In this document: positions 48,232 to 57,620 of the stretch, in pieces
How positions within the stretch are numbered: position 1 is the first letter of the stretch
Layout: each line of letters opens with the position of its first letter
Assembly (NCBI GenBank): GCA_020637365.1
Contig: JACJWE010000002.1
Coordinates: 1,116,001 to 1,180,000 of the forward strand
Length of the DNA stretch: 64,000 nt
Origin: Acidimicrobiia bacterium
Lineage (GTDB): Bacteria; Actinomycetota; Acidimicrobiia; IMCC26256; JAGNEX01
Reading direction: 5' to 3'
Notes under the pieces: generated by a model
Seen by the model: only the letters and a program-made list of their open reading frames with translations
Told to the model about the DNA's origin: nothing
The model's database searches: none
Made by a program: the position numbers and the translations under genes

Positions 48232-50958
48232 GTGCAACATCGAACGCTCAATGTTGGAGTCAGAATGGATTCCTCACAATCGGATGGTGACTGGTTTTCA
48301 GGCGGACACATCCCCAATGAACCCGATGCCGACTGGGGCTTTGACGAACCCGTGGGCGGTGACGAGTTCTTCAGCGATGCGCGTCCATCTGCCGCACATC
48401 TCCTCGAAGGTCTCAACCCGGTCCAAGTCGAAGCGGTCAGGCACACAGCAGGTCCCTTGCTCGTCGTCGCGGGCGCCGGATCGGGCAAGACACGCGTGCT
48501 CACACACCGGATCGCCTATCTCGTCGGTCAAGCGGGTGTGCGCCCGGGCAACATCTTGGCGATCACCTTCACGAACAAAGCCGCCGATGAGATGAAAAGC
48601 CGCATCTCTCCGCTGGTCGGTGCGGCCCGAGCGCGGTGGATGTGGGTGTCGACGTTTCACTCAGCGTGCACACGGATACTTCGTCACGACATCGGCCGTC
48701 TCGGTTACCAACGCTCCTTTTCGATCTATGACTCTGGAGACGCCCAGCGCCTGGTCGGTCTGGTGCTGCGCGAACTGAACATGGACGTTAAGCGATTTCC
48801 GCCGCGCCAGATCCACAGCGCCATCTCGGCAGCAAAGAACGAACTCATCGATCCCGACGGGTATGCATCTGCTGCTCACAATCCCTTCGAGCGTCGGATC
48901 AGTGATGTCTACGCCGAATACCAGAGGCGCCTCAAAGACGCGTCCGCGCTGGATTTCGATGATCTGCTCGTTCTGACGGTCAAGCTGTTCCAGCAGCATC
49001 CCGATGTTCTCGATCTGTGGCGGCGACGATTCCAGCACCTCATGGTCGACGAATTTCAAGACACCAACGCGGTGCAATGGGAACTCGTTCGGCTGCTCGC
49101 CGAACAGCACCGCAACGTGATGGTGGTCGGCGACGCCGATCAGTCGATCTATAGGTTTCGGGGCGCCGATGCGCGCAACCTGTTGTTCTTCGAGCAGACG
49201 TTCCCCGAGGCGAGGGTGTTGGTCCTCGATCAGAATTATCGGTCAACGCAGGTCATTCTGGACGCTGCGAATGCGGTGATTTCCAACAACCAAGACCGTC
49301 GAGACAAGCACCTGTGGACCGATAAGGCCGGGGGCGAACAGATCTCTCTCGTCGAATGCAATGACGAACATGACGAGGCAACCTTCGTCGTCAACGAGAT
49401 CGACCGCTTGACCCAAGAAGGCGACACCCAGTTCAGCGATATCGCCGTCTTCTATCGAACTAACGCTCAGTCCCGTGTGATCGAAGAGTTGCTGGTTCGT
49501 CACGCAGTTCCGTACAAGGTCGTCGGCGGGCTGCGGTTCTATGACCGACGCGAGGTGCGTGACGGATTGGCCTATGTGCGGGCGCTGGTCAATCCATCGG
49601 ACGAAGTGTCGGTGCGCCGCATCGTCAACGTTCCTCGACGGGGTGTCGGGGACACGTCGATGTCTCGAATCGAGTCGTACGCGCAAGGCGCTGGCATCCC
49701 GATCATGAGTGCCCTTCGGGAAGCCCAGGCTGCCGGGGTCAAGGGTAAAGCCGTCGCTGGGATCGCCCGCTTTGTCGACCTGATGGATGAACTGACCGAC
49801 GCGGTCGAGGACATGACAACCGCCGAGATGCTTGAAGCCGTCCTCGAACGTTCCGGTTATCTCGCCGAACTCGAAGCTGAGCGGACGATCGAGTCGCAGG
49901 GCCGCATCGAGAACCTGCAGGAATTGATCGGCGTAGCCCGTGAGTTCGACGAGATTTTGGCGCGCGGGTCATTGACCGGCCCCGCAGCGAACGCCATCTC
50001 AGGGGTGATCGACCAGGACCGTATCGATCTGCTGTTGGGTTCGGGTGACCTTCCTCAAGACGGACAACCCGCGGACCCTGAGTCAGTCGATCCTGCCCCC
50101 GACGGTTCGGGGGTGAGCCCTTACTCCGCATCGGAAGAGGGGCGAACAGGGTTCGCTTCGCCAGACGCCGACGATATGGACGTACCGACCAACACGTTGG
50201 CGGATACGCCGCGGGGAATAGCTCGTCTCCAGGCCTTTCTGGAGACGGTGTCGCTGGTCACCGACCTCGATGAGTCGGGTGAAGTCGTATCGCAGGTCAC
50301 GCTGATGACGTTGCACACGGCGAAAGGACTCGAATACCCGGTCGTCTTTCTGACCGGACTCGAAGAAGGGGTCTTCCCTCACTCCCGCAGTTTGAGTGAA
50401 CCCGAAGAGCTCGAAGAAGAACGTCGGCTCTGTTACGTCGGGATCACTCGAGCACAGGAACGGCTCTATCTGACCCAAGCGTTGTCGCGGACCTTGTATG
50501 GAGCAACCGACTACAACCCGCCGAGTCGTTTCCTCACCGAAATACCCGACGCATTGATACAGCGTGCCCGCAAGGTGCCGCGGTCCTCCCGGCGCCGTCG
50601 ACTGTTCGACGCTGAACCCGAGGGGCGAGTCTTTGGTCGGGGTGGGGCCGGCTATCACTCATATTCGGGTGAGAGTGACGACGATCGCCCGCGCCGGCGA
50701 TCAAGTCGGGATCGAGTGCTCGGCCAAAAGACGGTCGCTCCTGTAACGGGTGATCGCTTTCGGAGGCGTCGTTCCGAAGAACCGCCAGCCGACCTCGATT
50801 TTGGTGTGGGCGACGATGTCATGCACCACAGCTTCGGTGAGGGGACGGTGCTTGAGATCACAGGCGGCGGCGATAAGACCGAAGTACTGGTCCGCTTTGC
50901 TGGCCTCGGCGAAAAGCGCTTGCTCCTCGCCTGGGCGCCGCTCCAAAAGGTTGTCTAA
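48232..50958 (+). CDS. pcrA: ATP-dependent DNA helicase PcrA/UvrD
   Basis: Superfamily 1A 3'-5' helicase used in repair and in clearing blocked replication forks. The protein has 908 residues. The Q motif LNPVQVEAVRHT precedes Walker A LLVVAGAGSGKTRVLTHRI (about residues 77-90); motif II VDEFQDTNAVQW, motif III GDADQSIYRFRGAD, motif IV VLDQNYRSTQVIL, motif V TLMTLHTAKGLEYPVVFLTG and motif VI EERRLCYVGITRAQERLYL are all present. The C-terminal ~150 residues are basic and end in a Tudor-like VGDDVMHHSFGEGTVLEITG, as in PcrA. A start at ATG 48232 or 48265 is possible. Its stop overlaps the convergent GGT-like gene by three bases. Confidence 0.96.
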   Translation: MQHRTLNVGVRMDSSQSDGDWFSGGHIPNEPDADWGFDEPVGGDEFFSDARPSAAHLLEGLNPVQVEAVRHTAGPLLVVAGAGSGKTRVLTHRIAYLVGQAGVRPGNILAITFTNKAADEMKSRISPLVGAARARWMWVSTFHSACTRILRHDIGRLGYQRSFSIYDSGDAQRLVGLVLRELNMDVKRFPPRQIHSAISAAKNELIDPDGYASAAHNPFERRISDVYAEYQRRLKDASALDFDDLLVLTVKLFQQHPDVLDLWRRRFQHLMVDEFQDTNAVQWELVRLLAEQHRNVMVVGDADQSIYRFRGADARNLLFFEQTFPEARVLVLDQNYRSTQVILDAANAVISNNQDRRDKHLWTDKAGGEQISLVECNDEHDEATFVVNEIDRLTQEGDTQFSDIAVFYRTNAQSRVIEELLVRHAVPYKVVGGLRFYDRREVRDGLAYVRALVNPSDEVSVRRIVNVPRRGVGDTSMSRIESYAQGAGIPIMSALREAQAAGVKGKAVAGIARFVDLMDELTDAVEDMTTAEMLEAVLERSGYLAELEAERTIESQGRIENLQELIGVAREFDEILARGSLTGPAANAISGVIDQDRIDLLLGSGDLPQDGQPADPESVDPAPDGSGVSPYSASEEGRTGFASPDADDMDVPTNTLADTPRGIARLQAFLETVSLVTDLDESGEVVSQVTLMTLHTAKGLEYPVVFLTGLEEGVFPHSRSLSEPEELEEERRLCYVGITRAQERLYLTQALSRTLYGATDYNPPSRFLTEIPDALIQRARKVPRSSRRRRLFDAEPEGRVFGRGGAGYHSYSGESDDDRPRRRSSRDRVLGQKTVAPVTGDRFRRRRSEEPPADLDFGVGDDVMHHSFGEGTVLEITGGGDKTEVLVRFAGLGEKRLLLAWAPLQKVV

Positions 50959-52508
50959 CCGGGTGTGGAAACCCAACCTTGGCCGCCGCGCCGAGTGTCG
51001 CCGACAGCGTGCCCATCGGTGTCGACCGCGTGAACGCCGCCAAAATATAGATCTGGCGTCTCCCACCGATTCACCGGCATGCTCGCAGCGAGTTGTTCCA
51101 TGCAGGCGATGTCGAAGCCCGGTTCGCATTGCAGGACGGCTCCGTCCCAATGAAAACGCGGCTGTTTGACGGCGTCGGAGATCGACTCCCCCGCGTCGAT
51201 CAAGTGCGAAAGCGTCTGAGCGATGGCTGAACGAATGCGTTCTGATCCGCCGGTACCGAGGGCGACCTTGCGGCCCTCCGGCCAGCGAACGATCGTCGGC
51301 GCCATCATCGACCCGACCCTCAACCCGGCGGGTTCGCTGTGCAACCCTTCGGGATGGAGGTCCTCTTCACCCATGATGTTGTTGGCGTGAATACCCGTGT
51401 CGGCCAGGAACACCCCGGACCCTGACCCGTTCGATGTCGTCATGGTGGCCACATTGCCGAGTGCGTCGACAACGCTGATATGGGTTGTCCCTTTCGACGC
51501 CTGAAGCGGTGCGAATGGGGGACGGCGCCGGTGTACATCGACCGCGTCGCGCAACGAGCCCACCAATGCAGCAACGGCGGCCGCAGAACCTGGACGGGGC
51601 CGCTCTGAGGCAGGCGTCGTGCCCATCGAGGTCAATGCGGCGGTGACGATGGAGCCGCCAAAGGAGGGCGGGGGGTTGGTGAACACCTCGACCCCTCCGT
51701 AGACGATGCGGAGGGGAGCCCGTTCGATAACTCGATATGAGTTCAGATCTGTTGCCGTGACGAGACCGCCGTGAGCAGCCATCTCGTGACCGATCTGGTC
51801 TGCGATGGCGGCGCTCAACGCGTGGCCCGTTCGGCCTAACGCGGCATCACGTCGATGCTTTGGTGGCGAAGGGTGTGTGGCAGCAATGTGCTCGAAGAAG
51901 TCGGCGAGCCACGGGTTCGTACACAGGTCGCCCTGGCCTAGGAATCGGCCACCTGGCGCGAAGATCCGGCGCCCCTGTTCGGTCAGCGTGAAGATCGGTT
52001 CGAGCAGAGCGAAAAACTGAGCTTGAAAGCGGCTGATCTCGACACCTTCTCGTGCCGTCTGGATTGCCGGCCTCAGCACACTGGTCAGGTCAAGGCTGCC
52101 CCACCGCTGGTGGATGTGCAGGTAGCCAGCAAGGCATCCGGGTACCGCTACCGATCCATAGCCGACGTTAAAGCGCTGCACAGCGCCGCCAAATCGAATG
52201 TCGACCGGCGTCATCTGAACGTCATGAACCGCCGAGCCTCGGCCCGGTGTATCGACGAAGAAATCGATGAGGACCGGCTCTTCACCCACAGGGTCCGCCA
52301 ACAGGAACCCTCCACCACCGAGGGAGGTCAGACCCGGTTCGGCGACTGCCGCGACACACGCTGCAGCGATTGCAGCATCGAACGCGTTACCGCCTTGGTC
52401 GAGGATGTCTCGTGCAGCGTTCACCGTGGCTGGGTGACCGGCGGCCACCGCTGCGGTGCCGGCACCAGCGGGCTCTGTCCGGCCGGATGGCTCTGGGGCT
52501 AGGGTCAT
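50955..52508 (-). CDS. Gamma-glutamyltranspeptidase family protein
   Basis: Ntn-hydrolase of the GGT family, 517 residues. It starts near GHPATVNAARDILDQGGNAF, DAAIAAACVAAVAEPGLTSL and GGGGFLLADP, the usual substrate-domain opening. The autocleavage site and nucleophile are at SKGTTHISVVDALGNVATMT (Thr of GTTH), followed by TSNGSGSG and the SSMxPT-like region GSMMAPTIVRW. No signal peptide is visible, so it is probably cytoplasmic, unlike classical secreted GGT. It is divergent from the YbdK-like ligase 80 bases away, pointing to metabolism of gamma-glutamyl compounds; a cephalosporin-acylase-like activity is possible. Confidence 0.9.
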   Translation of the reverse strand: MTLAPEPSGRTEPAGAGTAAVAAGHPATVNAARDILDQGGNAFDAAIAAACVAAVAEPGLTSLGGGGFLLADPVGEEPVLIDFFVDTPGRGSAVHDVQMTPVDIRFGGAVQRFNVGYGSVAVPGCLAGYLHIHQRWGSLDLTSVLRPAIQTAREGVEISRFQAQFFALLEPIFTLTEQGRRIFAPGGRFLGQGDLCTNPWLADFFEHIAATHPSPPKHRRDAALGRTGHALSAAIADQIGHEMAAHGGLVTATDLNSYRVIERAPLRIVYGGVEVFTNPPPSFGGSIVTAALTSMGTTPASERPRPGSAAAVAALVGSLRDAVDVHRRRPPFAPLQASKGTTHISVVDALGNVATMTTSNGSGSGVFLADTGIHANNIMGEEDLHPEGLHSEPAGLRVGSMMAPTIVRWPEGRKVALGTGGSERIRSAIAQTLSHLIDAGESISDAVKQPRFHWDGAVLQCEPGFDIACMEQLAASMPVNRWETPDLYFGGVHAVDTDGHAVGDTRRGGQGWVSTPG

Positions 52509-52588
52509 GACAGGATCCTGACCGTTTGAGTTCGGCGGCGTCTCATCGTGCGTCGCGGGTCGGCACCCGTTCGTCGTAGTGTGCGTTT

Positions 52589-53722
52589 GTGATCGTGGAC
52601 TTCACCCCCAACCTCACCCGCTCCCTCGGCGTCGAGATGGAACTCATCCTGGTCGACCAGCTGACCGGCGATCTGTGCGACGCGGGAAGTGAGGTACTGA
52701 GCGAACTCGAACAAGCCGGATTTGCCGACCGGGCCAAACATGAGCTGTTCGAGTGCACGATCGAGCTGATTACCGGCGTGTCGTCGACCGTTGGCCAGGC
52801 GACCAGCGACCTTGGTCGAACGCTGGACGAGATGATCCGCGTCTGTGACCGCCGTGGGCTGGCGCCCCTCTGTGTCGGCACACATCCCTATGCCAACTGG
52901 CGTAGCCATCAAGTCTCGGCAGATCCGCGTTATGGGCAGTTGCTCGATGCAATGCAATGGCCGGCACGCCGGCTGCTCATCTTTGGGGTGCACGTTCACG
53001 TCGGCGTGTCGAGCAAAGACAATGTGATCCAGATCACCAATGCGCTTACCGAGACGCTGCCGGTGTTTCTGGCATTGTCGGCGTCTTCACCGATGTGGAA
53101 CGGCACCGACACAGGTATGGCATCGGCCCGAACGAAGGTTTTTGAAGGACTCCCGACGGCTGGTCTTCCACCGCAGCTGGCCGATTGGGGAGAGTTCGAA
53201 CGATTTCTTGGCGCATTGATGCGCGCACGAGCAATACGTTCGATCCGAGAGGTGTGGTGGGACATTCGCCCGCATCCCGAGTTCGGCACGGTCGAGTTGC
53301 GCATGTGCGACGGGGTTAACACCCTCAACGAGGTGGGCGCTATCGCCGCGTTAGCGCAGTGTCTGGTGGAGCGGATGGAACGCACCATCGCCAATGGCGG
53401 CAGTGTGGCAGCACCGCCCAACTGGACCGTCCGAGAGAACAAATGGCGTGCCAGCAGGTTTGGGCTCGAAGCTGAGCTCATCACCGATCCTGACGGCACC
53501 AGCGCGGCGCTGCGCGATGTCACAGAGGATCTGATCGGTTCCCTCTATCCGGTCGCCGCCGACCTCGGCTGCAGAGACGAACTCATCTCGGTGCTCGACA
53601 TCATGGAGAACGGTAATGGCGCCGACCGGCAACGTATGATTCGCTGCGACGGCGGCAGTTCTGAGGACGTCGTGCATCTGATGGCACAAGAGTTGCGCGC
53701 CAACCGGACGACGACGCGATGA
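52589..53722 (+). CDS. Carboxylate-amine ligase, YbdK/GCS2 family
   Basis: ATP-grasp-like glutamate-cysteine ligase family 2 member, 377 residues. It opens FTPNLTRSLGVEMELILVDQ (the GxExE metal and ATP site) and has FECTIELITGVSS, the IFGVHVHVGV motif with paired histidines, SASSPMWNGTDTGMASARTK, and RPHPEFGTVELRMCDG. These define the YbdK group, which joins glutamate-like carboxylates to amines; whether this one makes gamma-glutamylcysteine is not decided by sequence. The GTG start follows 27 bases after the promoter-proximal end of the divergent GGT gene region. Its stop overlaps the next ATG (ATGA). Confidence 0.92.
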   Translation: MIVDFTPNLTRSLGVEMELILVDQLTGDLCDAGSEVLSELEQAGFADRAKHELFECTIELITGVSSTVGQATSDLGRTLDEMIRVCDRRGLAPLCVGTHPYANWRSHQVSADPRYGQLLDAMQWPARRLLIFGVHVHVGVSSKDNVIQITNALTETLPVFLALSASSPMWNGTDTGMASARTKVFEGLPTAGLPPQLADWGEFERFLGALMRARAIRSIREVWWDIRPHPEFGTVELRMCDGVNTLNEVGAIAALAQCLVERMERTIANGGSVAAPPNWTVRENKWRASRFGLEAELITDPDGTSAALRDVTEDLIGSLYPVAADLGCRDELISVLDIMENGNGADRQRMIRCDGGSSEDVVHLMAQELRANRTTTR

Positions 53723-54936
53723 GTGCCGAGCGCAGGACCCTGGAACAAGCGCTGGCGGCGTGGTGGGAATCACATGCCGATTCGGTGATCGGCCTGCGGC
53801 GATGGCTCCACGCCCACCCTGAACGTTCGGGTGCCGAGTATGAAACCACCGGGCGGATCGTTGATGAGCTCACAGGCATCGGTTTCGCACCCGTGGTGCT
53901 GCGCTCTCGTCCGGGAACCGGTGTCATCGCAACCTGGGACAGTGGCAACCCCGGACCGACGGTCGCCGTTCGCGCTGATATCGACGCGTTGGGGGCGTTC
54001 GACCTGCTCGATACGCCCTATCGGAGCAGGACAACCGGCTTGGCGCACGCTTGCGGGCATGACGCGCACACGTCGATCGTCGTGGCTCTTGCTGGCTTCT
54101 TGGCGGTGTACGGCAAGACCCTCCAACCGAAAGGCCGGATTCGACTGCTGTTCGAACCAGCGGAGGAGACGGTTCCCGGCGGCGCGGTCGAGATGATCGC
54201 TGAAGGGGCACTCGATGGAGTGGATGCCATCCTCGGTCTGCATTGCGATCCAAAATCAGATGTTGGTTCGGTGGGTCTTCGCTCGGGGCCGATCTCAGCG
54301 GCGGCTGACCAGATGACCGTCGAGCTGATCGGTCCGGGAGGTCACACCGCCCGCCCCGAGGAAACGGTCGACCTCGTTTCGGTGGCTGCTCGGCTGATCC
54401 TCGGCCTGCCCGAACGTCTCCACAGCGCGCAGAGCGGCCTCGCAGCGGTCTTCGGAGCGGTTCTGGGGGGAGATGCTCCCAATGTGATTCCGACCAGGGT
54501 TGAGCTCCGCGGGTCGGTACGTACCGCCGATGCCGACGGATGGGAATCAGCGAAGACGACGGTACAAGACGCCTTGGCAAACATCATGGAGTCGACGGGC
54601 GCCGATTGGGAGCTGGACTACACCCGCGGCGTGCCACCGGTGATGAACGACCCACATGTGGTCGAGGTGGTTCGAACCGTGTTGTCAGAGGTCAAAGATC
54701 CAAAACTGTCGGTCTTTGAGGCTCCACAATCCGCCGGTGCGGACACATTTGCGTGGTACTCGCGGATGGTGCCCGCGTGTTACATGCGTCTCGGAACCCA
54801 TGATCCTTCGTGGCCGCACCACCGCGATCTACACCACGGACATTTCGATATCGACGAGCGTGCGCTGCAAACGGGTCTGGTCGCCGTCGCATCGGCGGCG
54901 TTTTCGCTGCTCGACACGCTGCGGACAAAGACCTAG
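53719..54936 (+). CDS. M20 family metallo-amidohydrolase
   Basis: Zinc aminoacylase/amidohydrolase of the M20D (IAA-amino-acid hydrolase, hippurate hydrolase) type, 405 residues. The metal-binding residues are visible: LAHACGHDAHTS (Cys and His ligands), RLLFEPAEETVPGGAVEMIA (Glu pair), GLHCDP and, near the C-terminus, SAGADTFAWYSRMVPACYMR with HHRDLHHGHF. The dimerisation lid is VELIGPGGHTARPEETVDLV. It begins inside the stop codon of the YbdK-like gene, so the two are translationally coupled. It probably removes an acyl or gamma-glutamyl group from an amino acid or peptide; the substrate is unknown. Confidence 0.92.
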   Translation: MSAERRTLEQALAAWWESHADSVIGLRRWLHAHPERSGAEYETTGRIVDELTGIGFAPVVLRSRPGTGVIATWDSGNPGPTVAVRADIDALGAFDLLDTPYRSRTTGLAHACGHDAHTSIVVALAGFLAVYGKTLQPKGRIRLLFEPAEETVPGGAVEMIAEGALDGVDAILGLHCDPKSDVGSVGLRSGPISAAADQMTVELIGPGGHTARPEETVDLVSVAARLILGLPERLHSAQSGLAAVFGAVLGGDAPNVIPTRVELRGSVRTADADGWESAKTTVQDALANIMESTGADWELDYTRGVPPVMNDPHVVEVVRTVLSEVKDPKLSVFEAPQSAGADTFAWYSRMVPACYMRLGTHDPSWPHHRDLHHGHFDIDERALQTGLVAVASAAFSLLDTLRTKT

Positions 54937-54978
54937 TTGTCCTGGAAGCTCGTCCGCACGAGCTCGGGATGATTTCCG

Positions 54979-56502
54979 CTAGATCGAAGCATCCGGGGGT
55001 TGAGGGCCTTCGACAAGATCGGCCAGGTCATGCAACATGACCACCGGATCCTCTTCGGACATGAGGGCCGGACGGGGTCCTGTGTCGTCGGCCGCGGTCC
55101 GCATACCTTCGGGAATCGACACGGTCGAACGTGAGGATCGAAAGGCCACAAACAGTGCTCCCCCCAATATCAGGGCGAACCCGGACGCTCCGAGGATAAG
55201 CCGTCCCTTGCCGTCTGACGCGAGACGGGTCGCGTTGGTCACCTTGTCTTGAATCGATTCGACCGGGTTTTCTCCGTTGCCAGCTGCGACGGAGGTCGCC
55301 AAGATGCTTGGCTTTTGATGGTCATCGGGTTTTGCGACCACCACCTGCGCGAACTTTGCGGTCTGATCGCCGCAAGCCGCGTCTCCACCTGCTTTCGACC
55401 CGGCGAGGAGCGCCTGAGAAAGGCGTTCCGATAACGGAAGTTTGGCATCGGCCTGTTTGCGGTACTCGTTGAGTGCCTCGGTCACGACCGCAGGATCGGC
55501 GAGCGCGATCCCTTGGACGCTGACATTCGGCCCTTGCGCGTCGATGGCGACCTCGGCGTTCGAACTCCCGGTGAACGCTGCGGCACCGCCCCGAACGGTG
55601 ACGACGGCATGCTGCTGGTGGGCAGCATCGGGAGCGAAATCGGGATCGATGAGCGCGGAGAGCACTTCTTCTGGAGTGTTGCGGTCGCGGATCCCGAGGA
55701 CGGTGCGAAACGCAGCGGTTTCAATGTGCGGTTGTGTCGGGTCTGCGGGTTGTCCCAGCGGAACGGGTGACGGCGACGAACCGTCGGCGATTGGGGGACC
55801 GTTGCCGTGCCTGACCTCGATTACCTTCATGCCGGTTGATTTGATGTTGGCCATACCCGAGGCGGTTGCCGCCAAAAGACCCGAGCGAGCGGGGTGGACG
55901 GAGCGCTCGGTGGTGTTGGCGGTCTGTTCGGTGATCGACGGCGCTGCCTTTGCATCCGTCCCTGGCGACTCGTTGGGCGAGGTCGGCCGCGTTGGGCCAG
56001 TCGTCGCGACCGCAGACGTCGTCGTTGTTAGACCGCCGGGAGCATCCGATGAGGTCCGTGTGGTGACCGACGGGGTCACTTCGGCGGGCGTTGGGGTTTG
56101 CTGGGATGCCGGCAGCGACGGAACGGTTTCGGGCGGTTCCGACGTTTCAAGGGGTTCCGACGTTTCAAGGGGTTCCGACGTTTCAAGGGTGGTTGTCGAG
56201 GTGGCGACGTCGATGGGCGGTGCGAGATCGAGCATGCCTCGCCGTGATTGCGGCATGGTCACACCCAATGAGATGCCTGCGCCCATCCCCGGGACGAGTG
56301 TGATCGCAGGAACGACGTCGTCTTGACGAATGCCGAGACCGCTATATGGGCTACAGGACGCGACAGCGACGCCGACCTCACCTGTCTCGGGATCGACACC
56401 CACAATCGACCAGGTGGCGGCTGCCGAACCTGGGAAGATCGCCAGTGCCGAGAGCATGCTGACAATCGCAACCGCCCACGCGTTCAGAGAACGTGACCTC
56501 AT
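54979..56502 (-). CDS. Secreted DUF1028-domain protein split by a low-complexity insert, with C-terminal membrane anchor
   Basis: The start is taken as RSRSLNAWAVAIVSMLSALA at 56502, which is a signal peptide; the frame is open to 56640 but that part is unlike the family. The mature protein begins ATWSIVGVDPETGEVGVAVA and SCSPYSG, the DUF1028 (Ntn-hydrolase-like) opening with GAGISLGVTMPQSRRGMLDL. Then a Thr/Ser/Pro/Glu-rich insert of about 150 residues separates it from the second half (SGLLAATASGMANIKSTGMK..., EEVLSALIDPDFAPDAAHQQ, YGVV-like AVVTVRGGAAAFTG). Near the C-terminus a transmembrane helix (GASGFALILGGALFVAF) is followed by an acidic tail. DUF1028 has no settled function, though hydrolase activity is suspected. 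Confidence 0.78.
   Translation of the reverse strand: MRSRSLNAWAVAIVSMLSALAIFPGSAAATWSIVGVDPETGEVGVAVASCSPYSGLGIRQDDVVPAITLVPGMGAGISLGVTMPQSRRGMLDLAPPIDVATSTTTLETSEPLETSEPLETSEPPETVPSLPASQQTPTPAEVTPSVTTRTSSDAPGGLTTTTSAVATTGPTRPTSPNESPGTDAKAAPSITEQTANTTERSVHPARSGLLAATASGMANIKSTGMKVIEVRHGNGPPIADGSSPSPVPLGQPADPTQPHIETAAFRTVLGIRDRNTPEEVLSALIDPDFAPDAAHQQHAVVTVRGGAAAFTGSSNAEVAIDAQGPNVSVQGIALADPAVVTEALNEYRKQADAKLPLSERLSQALLAGSKAGGDAACGDQTAKFAQVVVAKPDDHQKPSILATSVAAGNGENPVESIQDKVTNATRLASDGKGRLILGASGFALILGGALFVAFRSSRSTVSIPEGMRTAADDTGPRPALMSEEDPVVMLHDLADLVEGPQPPDASI
56135..56188 (-). repeat. Three perfect tandem 18-bp units in the DUF1028 gene
   Basis: GGTTCCGACGTTTCAAGG is repeated three times without mismatch (56135-56152, 56153-56170, 56171-56188). 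On the coding strand it gives LETSEP units within the disordered insert. The in-frame unit length means slippage would change linker length without frameshift. Confidence 0.9.
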
Positions 56503-56644
56503 CGCAGGGCGAACGGGGACGGACGACGAGGGGTATGGCGGCGCGCATGTGCACCAAGCGCTGGCAGCGGTTTGATGGCGTACCTGCGGTCGTTCGGTTC
56601 GGTTCGGGTTGGGATCGGGCCCCATTGCAACGGAGGACACATCG

Positions 56645-57412
56645 CTAGGCCGAGGTCGCAGAGCTTCCAGACTTGATCACGTCGCTTCGGCGGGATTCGA
56701 TCTGGTCGGCACTGACCGCCCATTCGGCGAAACGTTGACGCTCCATCTTGAGCCAGTCGGCGCGCGGCGTTCCAGCGCCGTCGTTGTACAGGGCCAAGAT
56801 GGCGGTCAGCGCACGGCGGTCGCCGTTGGCGATGCCCTCGGCTGTGTCCAGCGCATAGTCGACCAGCTCGTCTGCGGGGACGGTCCGGTTCGCCAGGCCG
56901 ATCTGCTCCGCTTCGACAGCGTCGACCCATCGCCCGGTCAGACTCATCTCTTTGGCGCGAGGAAGGCCAACGCGTTCGGTGAGCAGCGGTGTCATGCCAC
57001 CGCCGGGGACGAGTCCAACCTTGGCATGAGTATCGGCGAAGCGTGCCTGTGAGCCCGCCAACATGAAATCGCAACACAACGCGAGTTCGAGCCCGCCGGT
57101 TGCGGCGGCGCCGTTGCAGGCGGCAATGGTTGGTTTGGAGACTTTCTGCAGGGCGATCCACGGGTCGAGGGTGATGTTGAGAGATCCATCGCCCAGTGCC
57201 TTGAGATCGAGGCCCGCGCTGAAGGCGGGATCGGCCCCGGTCAGCACGATGACGAATATCGACTCATCGGCGTCGGCGTCCGCGAGGGCAGCGCCGAGGG
57301 CGTTGATCAGGTCGCCGTTGAGTGCGTTTCGCTGCGCCGGCCGGTTCATGGTCAGGAGTCGGACACCTGGCCGCGGTGTCTCGGTCAGCAAAACAGGGTT
57401 GTCGTCAGTCAT
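56645..57412 (-). CDS. Enoyl-CoA hydratase/isomerase family protein
   Basis: Crotonase-fold enzyme of 255 residues starting TDDNPVLLTETPRPGVRLLT. The oxyanion-hole segments are visible: ADPAFSAGLDLKALGD and ACNGAAATGGLELALCCDFM, and an acidic residue follows in KVGLVPGGGMTPLLTERVGL. The pattern AFSAGxDLK and the GG before LELAL match the family. The ATG at 57412 is used; the frame continues to 57466. It could act in fatty-acid beta-oxidation or in a side pathway. It stands alone on the minus strand. Confidence 0.9.
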   Translation of the reverse strand: MTDDNPVLLTETPRPGVRLLTMNRPAQRNALNGDLINALGAALADADADESIFVIVLTGADPAFSAGLDLKALGDGSLNITLDPWIALQKVSKPTIAACNGAAATGGLELALCCDFMLAGSQARFADTHAKVGLVPGGGMTPLLTERVGLPRAKEMSLTGRWVDAVEAEQIGLANRTVPADELVDYALDTAEGIANGDRRALTAILALYNDGAGTPRADWLKMERQRFAEWAVSADQIESRRSDVIKSGSSATSA

Positions 57413-57620
57413 GGGCGTAGAGCGTAGCGGTCCTGACCGACGGTGAGACCGTTCGCAGATCTGCACAGCTGACGGCTCGGTATTCCGGGGCCAAGTGCTG
57501 CGATCCTCCGCGACGCAAAGCGCGCAGAGCGCGCAAAACCACCCTAAATCCTGAATGATCGACCACTAGGAGTGGTAGTAATGGTGCTGCAATATCGCGG
57601 GCAAGTATTGGTGAGGGACA

